DNA of 64,000 nucleotides from Streptomyces flaveolus. GTDB lineage: Bacteria > Actinomycetota > Actinomycetes > Streptomycetales > Streptomycetaceae. Where the stretch lies: the NCBI RefSeq assembly GCF_014648815.1, contig NZ_BMRV01000013.1:124001-188000 (forward strand), read 5' to 3'. A program made the position numbers and the translations under genes. This document shows, in pieces, positions 1 to 7,930 of the stretch (its first letter is position 1; each line of letters begins with the position of its first letter). A model generated the notes under the pieces. The model made no database searches. It had not been told where the DNA came from and saw only the letters and a list, made by a program, of their open reading frames with translations.

Positions 1-270
1 CACGGCGTCGCGCAGATCGAGGGCCTCGCACACCTCCACGGCGTCCTGGGCGTAGCCCTCCAGCGAGGCGTAGCGGTCCGGCGAGAACGCGGCCGGGTCG
101 GAGCGCCCGGAGCCCACGTAGTCGAACAGCACCACCCGGTAGTTCTCCGCCAGGGCGGGCACCGTCAGCCGCCACATGTTCTGGTCGCAACCGAAGCCGT
201 GCGCCAGCACTACCGTGCGGCCCTGGGGGTTGCCCGTGACCGTGACATGGTTCCTGCGCTCGATATCCAC
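1..270 (-). CDS. RsbQ-like alpha/beta hydrolase (partial, N-terminus only)
   Basis: Only the first ~90 residues lie in the window; the gene runs off the left edge. The GTG at 268-270 opens a protein that begins VDIERRNHVTVTGNP. The motif HGFGCDQNMWR, followed by DYVGSGRSD, is the signature of RsbQ-type alpha/beta hydrolases, which in Bacillus work with the PP2C phosphatase RsbP in energy-stress signalling. The same fold is used by plant strigolactone receptors. The catalytic Ser and His lie outside the window. It follows the six-gene operon on the same strand after ~140 bp, so it may be co-transcribed, but the motif is not the OleB type. No strong RBS is visible and the start is tentative. 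Confidence 0.8.
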   Translation of the reverse strand, partial: MDIERRNHVTVTGNPQGRTVVLAHGFGCDQNMWRLTVPALAENYRVVLFDYVGSGRSDPAAFSPDRYASLEGYAQDAVEVCEALDLRDAV

Positions 271-413
271 TGCATCACTCTCTCAGTTCGCGCCCCCTGC
301 TCCCGCGCCGGCCCGATCGGGGGCGGCGCGGGCGGCATCGCGCTCGGGGCAGCGGAGGGCGCGCGCTCACCCAGCGAATGCTCCCGAGTTCCGGAAGGAA
401 ACTATGACGTAGA

Positions 414-1364
414 TCACCAGGGGTACGAGGACCGGGAGAACGATCGCTGCGAGGACTGAGCCGCCGGCGCGGCCGTGTAGTCGTCCAGAGTCCTGCCGGC
501 CGTCCACCCCTGGGATGCGGCCCTGCCCACGTCCAGGACGACCGAGGACGCCAACTGGTCCACGGCGTAAGGGGTGAGCGGCGACTCCCCGCGGCCGAGC
601 AGCCGGGCCAGCCTCTGGGCGGCGCCCGCCGCGGTGCGGGCGACCGGCAGGGGGAGGTGGCCGATGCGTACCCGCTTTCCGTGCGCCCGCAGCACCGCGC
701 GGATCGCCTCGTCCCGGTCGTACGGCACCGGGTCGGAGATGTTGTACGCGCCCGGCGGCCAGTCGGTGGCCGAGAGGCAGGCGTCGGCGAGGTTCTCGAC
801 GGCCGTCAGGCTGAGGCGGACGCTCGGCCCCGGCAGCATCAGCCGGCCGCGGCGGACGCGGGACAGCAGCCGGGGCACCAGGTGCGGGTCCCCGGCGCCG
901 TAGACCGCACGCGGCCGCAGGGCGACGGCGCCCGCGGCGAGCGCCAGCGCCTCACCGGCGGCCTTGGCACGGCCGTAGGCGTTCAGGTGCCCGCGCACCG
1001 GATGGTCCTCGGTGATGCGGGAGCGCCCGGGGCCGGGCGCGTAGACGCTGGCGCTGCTCACCCACACGACCGGCCGGCCGCCGGCCGCGTCCAGCAGCCG
1101 TGCCGTGCCGTCGACGTTGACGGCGTGCATGGCGGCCTCGGCCGGGGAGCCGGGCACCGGGTCGCCGACGGCCGCCGCGCAGTGCACGACGAGGTCGGCG
1201 CCGGACAGGTCGGGCACCTCGCGCGCGGCGTCCCAGGGGACGTGCCGGCCGACCGGGCCGGGGCGCCGCCCCAGGCACAGGACCTCGGCGCCACGGGCGG
1301 CGGCCGTGGTGGCGACGTGCGAGCCGCAGAAGCCGCTCGCGCCGGTGACGGCGATCGTGGTCAT
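414..1364 (-). CDS. NAD(P)-dependent epimerase/dehydratase (extended SDR, OleD-like role proposed)
   Basis: A 316-residue extended short-chain dehydrogenase. The N-terminus MTTIAVTGASGFCGSH is a Rossmann GxxGxxG site, VVWVSSASVY holds the catalytic Ser region, and NAYGRAKAAGE supplies the Tyr-xxx-Lys pair. It is the last gene of a tightly coupled operon: its ATG overlaps the TGA of the upstream P450 by four bases (ATGA), with GGAGGA as RBS. Extended SDRs include OleD, which reduces the beta-keto acid made by OleA. With an OleA-like thiolase and an AMP ligase in the same operon, reduction of a 2-alkyl-3-keto acid is the working inference. Sugar-nucleotide or sterol-type dehydrogenases remain alternatives. 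Confidence 0.85.
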   Translation of the reverse strand: MTTIAVTGASGFCGSHVATTAAARGAEVLCLGRRPGPVGRHVPWDAAREVPDLSGADLVVHCAAAVGDPVPGSPAEAAMHAVNVDGTARLLDAAGGRPVVWVSSASVYAPGPGRSRITEDHPVRGHLNAYGRAKAAGEALALAAGAVALRPRAVYGAGDPHLVPRLLSRVRRGRLMLPGPSVRLSLTAVENLADACLSATDWPPGAYNISDPVPYDRDEAIRAVLRAHGKRVRIGHLPLPVARTAAGAAQRLARLLGRGESPLTPYAVDQLASSVVLDVGRAASQGWTAGRTLDDYTAAPAAQSSQRSFSRSSYPW

Positions 1365-2506
1365 CGGTCCTCCGGGGTTCGGTGGCCGTCGGTCGCCCGG
1401 ACGGTCAGGGAGCGCCACCCGGGCAGCGCCGCCCCCCGGTCCACGCGGGCGCGCACGACGGTGGGGCGGTGGGGAGCGAGCGCGGCGAGGGTGTCGTCGA
1501 GCTGGGCACGGGCCAGCCGCGCGCCGGGACAGGCGTGGGTGCCGGCGCCGAAGACCAGCTGGGCCACGGCGGGCGGAGCCGGGTGACGGGCGTCCGGCGG
1601 TTCGCGGTGGGCCCGCGCGGCGTGCCGAGCCACCAGGATCAGACGGTCCCCGGCCCGTACCGGGCAGCCGTCCAGGTCGGCGTCGGCCGCGGCCACGCGG
1701 GGCAGCAGCGGGGAGGGGGCGACCACGCGCAGCAGTTCGCCCACCAGGGCCGGGCGCAGCCGGTCGTCGGCCGCCTCATCCCACAGCCGGGCGTCGGCGC
1801 ACCACGCGGCAGCGCGGGGCAGGGCGGCGACGGTGGTGTTGACGGCGGCGACCGCGAGCATCGAGCGCAGGGCCGCATCCGCTGCCGCGCCGGGCTCGCG
1901 CGCCGGGGCGAGCAGGGTCTCCAGCCGCGTCGCCGCCGCGGCGGCCGCCCGTGCGGTACCCGGCGGTCTGGGGCCGGGCAGGTGGTCGCGTACGGCGGTG
2001 GCCGCTGCCTCGGCGGCCGCCACGGCGACCGCCTCCGGGTCGCCGGTGGTGCGCAGGAGCGCGCAGACGGTGGCCCCGGCCAGTTCGCGGGCCAGCGGTA
2101 CGAGGTCGACGTCGCGGCGCTCGGCGAGCCGGCCGAGGCGGCGGGTCAGGACGTCCCGCCACACCGGGCGCAGCCGCTCCACGCCGGCCGCGCCGAGGTC
2201 GTCGGCGACCGCGCGCCGGGTGGCGCGGTGACCTGTGCCCTCCTGGTCGAACAGGGTTCCCCCCGTGGTCAGTTCCCGCGCCGCGCCGCCGGTGGTGCCG
2301 GCGGCTGCACGGTCCAGCGGGATGCGGGTGAGGGCCTGCCGGTAGGGCTCGGTGCCGTGCACCAGGACCGCGCCGCCGACGCGGGTGACCGGCCGGCCGC
2401 GGGTGGCGGCGAGGAGGGCGAACAGCACGGGGTGGGAGCGGGTGTACACGCGCCGGTCGCGGCGGCGGGCGGCGCGGAGGGCGGGTGCGGTGGGAACCGT
2501 GGTCAC
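1361..2506 (-). CDS. Cytochrome P450 with atypical I-helix
   Basis: A 381-residue class I bacterial P450. The heme-binding loop FGAGTHACPGARLARAQ is intact and ELLR fits the K-helix ExxR. The central I-helix reads AVNTT where most P450s have (A/G)Gx(D/E)T, so the acid of the acid-alcohol pair is replaced by Asn. The GTG at 2506 overlaps the upstream glycosyltransferase stop by four bases, and the stop overlaps the SDR start, so translation is coupled. It probably oxidises the lipid or intermediate made by this operon. Ferredoxin and ferredoxin reductase genes are not present nearby. Confidence 0.9.
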   Translation of the reverse strand: MTTVPTAPALRAARRRDRRVYTRSHPVLFALLAATRGRPVTRVGGAVLVHGTEPYRQALTRIPLDRAAAGTTGGAARELTTGGTLFDQEGTGHRATRRAVADDLGAAGVERLRPVWRDVLTRRLGRLAERRDVDLVPLARELAGATVCALLRTTGDPEAVAVAAAEAAATAVRDHLPGPRPPGTARAAAAAATRLETLLAPAREPGAAADAALRSMLAVAAVNTTVAALPRAAAWCADARLWDEAADDRLRPALVGELLRVVAPSPLLPRVAAADADLDGCPVRAGDRLILVARHAARAHREPPDARHPAPPAVAQLVFGAGTHACPGARLARAQLDDTLAALAPHRPTVVRARVDRGAALPGWRSLTVRATDGHRTPEDR

Positions 2507-3279
2507 CGGACGTGCACCTGCTTCGGGTCGGCGGGTCGGTAGCGGCGGTCCCAGCACCACAACAGGGTGCGGCGGGCGCCCCATGCCCGCAGGCGGCGCA
2601 GGCTGGTGTGCACCACCATCCGCTCGGCCCGCGCGATCCGTTCGCTGTGCTCGCGCGCCCGGTTGAGCAGGACGACGTCCTCGGGCGGTCCCTCCAGCGG
2701 GGTGCGGGGCGTGCCCCCGCAGCGCAGGTAGAGCGCGGCCGTGATGGCGAGGTTGTGGCCGTGACACAGCACGTAGGGTGCGCGGTAGCGGGGGTGCCGG
2801 TGCTGGGTGCGGTAGCGCCCGTAGAGTGCGGTCGCTCGGACGATCGCCGGGAGCAGGTACCGCTCGGCCGGTGTGGGCGACTCGTCGCGGCGCGGAAGGC
2901 TGCGGCCGCAGGCCATCTCCGTCCCGCGAGCGAACTCCCCGCGCGCCGCGGCGATCCAGTCGGTGGCGGGCAAGCAGTCGGCGTCCGTGCGTACGAGCTG
3001 CGCGGCGCCGTGCGCGACGGCGTACCGGAACCCCGTGTCCACTGCCGCGCCGGTGCCGCGCTCCTCCTCGCGGACGAGGTGCACGGGGAAGGGCGCGGTG
3101 GCGGCGAAGCGGCGCACGACGGCGGCGGTCGCGTCGGTGGAGGCGTTGTCGACGACGGCGAGGGAGAAGCGGGTGTCGCTCTGGGAGGCGAGCGCGGCGA
3201 GGGTGGCCCCGATGCCGGTCTCCTCGTTGTAGGCGGGCACCACGGCCCACAGCGACGACTCGTTGCCGGGCGTGGTCAT
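2503..3279 (-). CDS. Family 2 glycosyltransferase (second of a paralogous pair)
   Basis: A 258-residue GT-A fold glycosyltransferase. The N-terminus WAVVPAYNEETGIGATL binds the nucleotide sugar, VVDNASTDAT follows, and RTDADCLP contains the metal-binding DxD. The C-terminus has basic stretches but no clear membrane helix, so it is probably cytosolic or peripheral. The ATG at 3277-3279 overlaps the stop of the AMP ligase (ATGA). It is clearly paralogous to the product of 4754-5494, sharing APFPVH, AVDTGFRYA and RTDADCLP in the same order. The donor and acceptor cannot be read from sequence; the acceptor could be the operon's lipid product. Confidence 0.88.
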   Translation of the reverse strand: MTTPGNESSLWAVVPAYNEETGIGATLAALASQSDTRFSLAVVDNASTDATAAVVRRFAATAPFPVHLVREEERGTGAAVDTGFRYAVAHGAAQLVRTDADCLPATDWIAAARGEFARGTEMACGRSLPRRDESPTPAERYLLPAIVRATALYGRYRTQHRHPRYRAPYVLCHGHNLAITAALYLRCGGTPRTPLEGPPEDVVLLNRAREHSERIARAERMVVHTSLRRLRAWGARRTLLWCWDRRYRPADPKQVHVR

Positions 3280-4754
3280 CCCCGGCTCCGTTCGGCGAGG
3301 CGCCGGGCGGCCAGGAGCGCGGTCGCGGCGCGGTCGGGCTTCAGGGAGCGGCCGGACAGCGGGATGCCGGCGAGCAGTACCGCGTCCGGCCGGGCGGCGC
3401 CCATGCGTTCCAGCGGTCCGGCCAGGGCTGCCCGCAGCGCGTCGCGGTCCGCACCGGGGCTCGGCTGGACGACGGCGACCAGACGTTCGTCGCCGTCGCC
3501 GGCCGGTACGCCCACGAGCAGGGCGAGTTCGACGCCCGGTACGTGCAACGCGGGCTCGTACAGCCCCGGGTAGATGTTCTCCGCGTGCCGCAGGACCATG
3601 TCCTTGCGGCGGCCCTCCAGCACGATCCTGCCGCCGTCGAGGCGTGCCCGGTCGCCGGTGGCGACCCACGGGTCCGGTTCCTCGCCCAGGTAGCGGTGCC
3701 GCGCGGCGGGGCCGGACAGCAGGAGCTCACCGGACGCGTCGGTCTTGGCCACGACTCCGGGGAGGGGGGTGCCGACCAGGTCCCCGTCGCCGGTGAAGGC
3801 GGCCTTGTCGGCCTGCTCGACGGCCGCGGCGGGGAACAGCTCGGTGAGCGCGTAGACGCCCCACGCTTCGTCGGCGCCCGCGCGGGTGACGCGGGTGAGC
3901 AGGTCGGTGCTCGCCGGGGCCGACCCGGTCCACACGCGGCCGGTGAACCTGCCGCCCTGCGCCAGCACCCGCCGGAGCTGCGGTGGTGTCAGGTAGGTGG
4001 CATGCGGGGCGAGCCGGCGCAGCTGCCGGGGCAGGACGCGCGCGGAGCGGGCGGGCAGCGCGACCGGCGCTCCGTTCGCGAGGGACGGTACGAGGACGAA
4101 GAAGGTGCCGCCGAGGACGGGCCGCCCGGCCTCTGGCCGTACCAGCTCGGTGACCGTGGTCATGCCGGCGGCGAGCGAGGAACGGGTGTGCACCACCGCG
4201 CGGGGCCGTGACGTGGTGCCCGAGGTGAACACGATGACCGCGTCGCCGTCCCCGTCCACGGGGCGCGGCAGGACCGCGGAGCGGACGTCGGCGTCCAGGG
4301 CGGGGGCGCAGCCGGGCAGCCGCGGCCCGACCGTGGCCACCGGGCCGAGTTCCGCGAGGTCCGGCAGGGCCAGGCGGGCCCGGCGGGCGAGCGGCCGGGC
4401 CCATCCCGCGGCCGCCTGGGCGGTGGCGTCGGCGAGGACGACGTCGGGACGGGCCAGGGCGAGGCGGGCCCGCAGCACGTCCGGTCCGGCGCCCGGATCG
4501 AGCACCGCGGCCCGGGCGCCGAGCCGGTGCACGGCGAGCAGCACCGCGAGGGCCCGGGGTCCGGGCCGTACGGCGACGCCGACGGTGCTGCCGCGTCCGG
4601 TGCCCCGTTCGTGCAGGGCTGCCGTGTAGCGGTCGGCGAGGTCGGCGAGGTCCCCGTTGGTGGCCCTGGTGCGGACGGCCCCGGTGCGGGTGGCGCCGAG
4701 GACGGCGGGCCGGCCGGGGTGGCGCCGCAGGGCGTGGGCGAGGGTGTCGAGCAT
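3276..4754 (-). CDS. AMP-dependent acyl-CoA synthetase/ligase-like enzyme (OleC-like role proposed)
   Basis: A 492-residue ANL-superfamily enzyme. The P-loop is VIVFTSGTTSRPRAVVHT, the A5 motif reads VYALTELFP where YGxTE is usual, ATGDRARL matches the A7 motif, and GRRKDMVLRHAENIYP is the A8 hinge. SLKPDR near the C-terminus carries the likely catalytic Lys. OleC, which closes beta-hydroxy acids to beta-lactones, belongs to this superfamily and has a similar TEALP-like A5 segment. Ordinary fatty acyl-AMP or acyl-CoA ligase activity is the alternative. The ATG at 4752-4754 overlaps the preceding glycosyltransferase stop by one base (TGATG). Confidence 0.87.
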   Translation of the reverse strand: MLDTLAHALRRHPGRPAVLGATRTGAVRTRATNGDLADLADRYTAALHERGTGRGSTVGVAVRPGPRALAVLLAVHRLGARAAVLDPGAGPDVLRARLALARPDVVLADATAQAAAGWARPLARRARLALPDLAELGPVATVGPRLPGCAPALDADVRSAVLPRPVDGDGDAVIVFTSGTTSRPRAVVHTRSSLAAGMTTVTELVRPEAGRPVLGGTFFVLVPSLANGAPVALPARSARVLPRQLRRLAPHATYLTPPQLRRVLAQGGRFTGRVWTGSAPASTDLLTRVTRAGADEAWGVYALTELFPAAAVEQADKAAFTGDGDLVGTPLPGVVAKTDASGELLLSGPAARHRYLGEEPDPWVATGDRARLDGGRIVLEGRRKDMVLRHAENIYPGLYEPALHVPGVELALLVGVPAGDGDERLVAVVQPSPGADRDALRAALAGPLERMGAARPDAVLLAGIPLSGRSLKPDRAATALLAARRLAERSRG

Positions 4755-5494
4755 CAGCGCGGGTCCTCCCCGTGACGGCCCGGGCCCTTGTCGAGGTACC
4801 AGCGGGCGGTGCCGACGACGCCGTAGGCGCGCAGGCGGCGGGTGGAGTTCTCCACGACCATGTCGCGGGCGTGGACGATGGCGGTGGTGTGGCGGCGCAC
4901 CCGGTTCAGGAAGAGGCGGTCGGTGGGGGAAGGCCGGCGTGGCATTCCGCCGACGGCTTCGTACAGGCCCGCGGTGACGGCCATGTTGTTGCCGGCGTGC
5001 ATCCGGTAGGGGGCGAGGTAGCCGTGGCGGCGGTGGTGGGCGGGGCGTACCCGGCCGAAGAACGCGGCGGTGCGGACCAGCGCGCGGAAGGCGGCTCGCC
5101 CGAGCGGTCCGTGCTCGTCGCGGCGTGCGTCGATGCGCCCGCACACCAGGCCCGCGCCGCGTCGCAGGGCGTCGCGGGCGCCGGCCGTCCAGCCGGGGTG
5201 CGGCAGGCAGTCGGCGTCGGTGCGGGCCAGCAGGGTCGCGCCGTGTTCGATCGCGTACCGGAAGCCGGTGTCGACCGCGCAGCCCACCCCCTTCTCCGGT
5301 TCGCTGAGGACGTGGACCGGGAAGGGCGCCCGGCGGGCGAAGTCGTAGGCGATGGCCGCCGTGTCGTCGCTGGAGGCGTTGTCCACGACGACGAGGGTGA
5401 AGTCACGGTCGCGCTGGGCCGCGAGAGCGTTCAGCGTGGCGCCGATCCGCGTTGCCTCCTGGTGCGCGGGCACCACCACCCACAGGGCGTTCAT
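4754..5494 (-). CDS. Family 2 glycosyltransferase (first of a paralogous pair)
   Basis: A 246-residue GT2 enzyme. It starts MNALWVVVPAHQEATRIGATL, a nucleotide-binding beta strand in which AHQE replaces the usual AYNE, followed by VVDNASSDDTAA and the DxD-containing RTDADCLP. It aligns along its whole length with the glycosyltransferase at 2503-3279, so the pair arose by duplication and now flanks the AMP ligase. Its ATG overlaps the stop of the thiolase gene by four bases. It probably transfers a sugar in the same pathway; the substrate is unknown. Confidence 0.88.
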   Translation of the reverse strand: MNALWVVVPAHQEATRIGATLNALAAQRDRDFTLVVVDNASSDDTAAIAYDFARRAPFPVHVLSEPEKGVGCAVDTGFRYAIEHGATLLARTDADCLPHPGWTAGARDALRRGAGLVCGRIDARRDEHGPLGRAAFRALVRTAAFFGRVRPAHHRRHGYLAPYRMHAGNNMAVTAGLYEAVGGMPRRPSPTDRLFLNRVRRHTTAIVHARDMVVENSTRRLRAYGVVGTARWYLDKGPGRHGEDPR

Positions 5495-6519
5495 GCCTTC
5501 TCCCACACCATGGTCATGATGCTCACGCCGCCGCCCAGGCCCACGAACAGCACCCGGTCGCCGGGGCACAACGTCTCGTGGACGCGGTCGAGCTGTACGC
5601 CGAGTGTGGCGCTGGCCATGTTGCCGAGTTCGGGCACCGTGACGACAAGCCGGTCCCGGGGGACGCCGGTGAGCTCCACGAAGCGCTCCAGGTAGGGCAC
5701 GGTGACCTGGTGGACCAGGATGTGCCGGAAGTCGCCCCACGTCAGGCCGGTGCGCTGTCGCATGCGGTCGAGCACCGACGTGCCGACCTTCTCGAACACC
5801 TCGCGCAGCTCGCCGCCGTCACCGTGGAAGTACGTGTGCTCGTCGCCGCGCGGGTGGCGCGAACCGCCGCCGAAGATGCCGCCGACCGACCAGTGTGCGG
5901 AGTGCGTCTCGGTGTCCACGTCGAGGATGCCGCCCCGCTCCACCGCCTCCAGGACGACCGCGGCACCCGCGTCGCCGAAGGTGTAGCCCGCGAACCCGTC
6001 GCGGAGCTGCTCGGGGCCGGACGGGGCGTGCCGCACCGCGCGGCTCGGGGTCTCACCGGTGACGACCAGGGCCCGGCGGGCGCGGCCGGCGAGGATCATG
6101 GCCCGTGCGGTGTCGATGCCGTTGACGAAGCTGTTGCACGCGTTCGTGACGTCCAGCGCGTGCGCCCGCGAGCCGAGTTCGGCCTGGACGATGTGCGCGG
6201 TCGCCGGTTCGACCACGTCCCGCGTCGCGGAGGCGAAGACCAGCAGGTCCACGTCGTACGGGGTGAGCGCGGCCCGGTCCAGCGCGGTGCGTGCCGCCCG
6301 CACGGCGAGCGTGGAGGCGTACTCGTCCTCAGCCGCCACTCGGCGTGAGGTGATTCCGGTGGCCCGTTCGAGCATGCGCGGCGGCAGGGGAAGCCCGGCG
6401 GCCTCGCTGATCCGGTCCTGGAGCTGCCGGGACGTCACTTCGTGTTCCGGCAGGGAGCAGGCCACCGCGGTGATGCCGGCACGGCGTACCGGTGTGCGAG
6501 CAGCGTGGTCTATGTGCAT
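5491..6519 (-). CDS. 3-oxoacyl-ACP synthase III/OleA-like thiolase
   Basis: A 342-residue FabH/thiolase-fold enzyme with the triad Cys128 (DVTNACNSF), His270 (ILVHQVTVPY) and Asn300 (ELGNMASAT). The block RDVVEPATAHIV (residues 100-111) matches, as I recall it, the segment of Xanthomonas OleA that carries Glu117, the base specific to head-to-head acyl-CoA condensation; here it is Glu104. The ending GDRVLFVGLGGGVSIMTMVW also resembles OleA. It is first gene of the operon, and only ~120 bp separate it from the next upstream gene. Standard KAS III activity is the alternative. No good RBS is visible, so the start is uncertain. Confidence 0.88.
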   Translation of the reverse strand: MHIDHAARTPVRRAGITAVACSLPEHEVTSRQLQDRISEAAGLPLPPRMLERATGITSRRVAAEDEYASTLAVRAARTALDRAALTPYDVDLLVFASATRDVVEPATAHIVQAELGSRAHALDVTNACNSFVNGIDTARAMILAGRARRALVVTGETPSRAVRHAPSGPEQLRDGFAGYTFGDAGAAVVLEAVERGGILDVDTETHSAHWSVGGIFGGGSRHPRGDEHTYFHGDGGELREVFEKVGTSVLDRMRQRTGLTWGDFRHILVHQVTVPYLERFVELTGVPRDRLVVTVPELGNMASATLGVQLDRVHETLCPGDRVLFVGLGGGVSIMTMVWEKA

Positions 6520-6555
6520 GGCCTGGACGCTACGGCTGCCCTCGGGCGGCCTGCC

Positions 6556-6571
6556 TGAGCACGCGTACTCA
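6556..6571. promoter_or_regulatory. 16-bp palindrome upstream of the thiolase operon
   Basis: The sequence TGAGCACGCGTACTCA has 7-bp arms around a 2-bp centre with one mismatch. It lies 37 bp upstream of the thiolase start codon. A perfect version of the same element occurs at 61594-61609 upstream of a lipoprotein gene. A regulator-binding site or promoter element is inferred. Confidence 0.5.
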
Positions 6572-6640
6572 GTGGGCCTAGGTGCTCGCCCGCAGTCTTC
6601 GCGGCGGCCGAGGTATGTACGTGCCCGCGCCGCGCACGGA

Positions 6641-7804
6641 TCAGCGGGACGGGCCGTGCCAGTCCAGGACCACGACGGTCGCGTCGTCCTGGAGGTCGCC
6701 GTGGCAGGCGTCCCGTACGGCGGCCGTCAGCTCGCGGACGGCTTCCCTGGGGTGCAGGGCGCTGGTGTCACGCAGGAGCGCGGTCAGGTCGACGGCAGCG
6801 GCACCGCGGTCCTGCATGCCGTCGGTGAGCAGGACCAGCCGGTCCCCGGGACGCAGGTGCAACTCCTGGAGGGCGTAGGGAATCGGGGAAGCCACGCCGA
6901 ACGGAAGGTTCACGGTGAGTCTGACCTCCTCCACGGTCGCGTCGCGCACCCGCAGGGGCCAGGGGTGGCCGGCGTTGACCAGTTCCGCGACGCCTGTTTC
7001 CAGGTCGATGCACAGCAGTTGTCCGGTGGCCAGGCCGCGTCCGTGGGCCAGCAGGGCCTCATGGGCGTGGTGGGCCTGTCTGAGAGCGTCGCAGCCGCCG
7101 CGTCGGGCCCGGCGCAGCGCGCCGACCAGCAAGGTGGCCAGCAGCGCCGAGTCGGTGTCGTGACCCATGGCGTCCGTGATGGACAGGTGCAGGGTGTCGC
7201 TGTCGAGGCTGTAGTCGTACGTGTCACCGCCGATGTCGTCGGCCGGGACCAGCCCCGCGGCGAGGGTGAACTGGTCGGCCTCGCAGCAGGAGGCCGAGGG
7301 CAGCAACTGGTGCTGGATCTCGGCGGCCATGCTGGTGCGGGTGGTGCGCTGGGCCACGTGATACAGGTCGGTGAAACGGCGGTCGGTGACAATGATGTAG
7401 GCCAGTGCGTGCGCCGCCTCCCCCACCTGTCCGAGGACTCTGTCGTCGGCGTGCTGCAGGGTCACCTCCAGCAGGCCGATGCAGTCGCCGCGGTTGGTGA
7501 CGGGGGCGATGATGCGCTGTCCGCCCTGGCCGTCCGGTTCCACGCGTCGGCGCTGGCTCCGCAGGACGCTGTCGTAGACGCTGCCTTGCAGGTCGATCGG
7601 CTCGGAACGGGACGCGCGGTCACCGTCGACGGCCGCGGGCAACCGCACCAGCCGTTCACCGATGAGGTCGACGAACAGGAACGACACACGCTCGGCCCCG
7701 AACCGCTTCTGCAGATCCCGCGCGACCACGTCGACGGATCGTCCGGGCGGCGCCGCCTCCGCTGCGGCCAGCAGCTCTCCCAGTTCCAGATCTCCACCGT
7801 CCAC
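6641..7804 (-). CDS. SpoIIE-type PP2C phosphatase with GAF-like N-terminus
   Basis: A 387-residue protein. The N-terminal ~160 residues look like a GAF sensor domain, and the C-terminal ~220 residues are a PP2C-type SpoIIE domain with PADDIGGDTYDY (metal-binding Asp), ITDAMGH and LLTDGMQDR, ending DDATVVVLDW. Such proteins dephosphorylate anti-anti-sigma factors in partner-switching pathways. The GTG at 7804 was chosen because a perfect AGGAGG sits five bases before it; the open frame upstream has no such site. No anti-sigma or anti-anti-sigma gene is adjacent. The ion-channel gene lies 126 bp upstream on the same strand. Confidence 0.92.
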   Translation of the reverse strand: MDGGDLELGELLAAAEAAPPGRSVDVVARDLQKRFGAERVSFLFVDLIGERLVRLPAAVDGDRASRSEPIDLQGSVYDSVLRSQRRRVEPDGQGGQRIIAPVTNRGDCIGLLEVTLQHADDRVLGQVGEAAHALAYIIVTDRRFTDLYHVAQRTTRTSMAAEIQHQLLPSASCCEADQFTLAAGLVPADDIGGDTYDYSLDSDTLHLSITDAMGHDTDSALLATLLVGALRRARRGGCDALRQAHHAHEALLAHGRGLATGQLLCIDLETGVAELVNAGHPWPLRVRDATVEEVRLTVNLPFGVASPIPYALQELHLRPGDRLVLLTDGMQDRGAAAVDLTALLRDTSALHPREAVRELTAAVRDACHGDLQDDATVVVLDWHGPSR

Positions 7805-7930
7805 GGCAACCTCCTGTTCGGTGCCGTCCCTTCTTCCCCGCAATCTTTCGAAGTCACCCGGCGGGGCCTGGGACGGGACCACGAATGACTGGGGGCCCGA
7901 ACACGCCCTCAAGGCGTGGGCTCCGACCGC

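Noticed and set aside
1..270. The edge hydrolase as an OleB (beta-lactone decarboxylase)
   Set aside because: Its HGFGCDQNMWR motif is RsbQ-like, not the haloalkane dehalogenase-type motif of OleB, and it is ~140 bp from the operon.
7902..7918. CACGCC/GGCGTG hairpin as channel-gene terminator
   Set aside because: Only six base pairs with no U-run; too weak to call as a feature.
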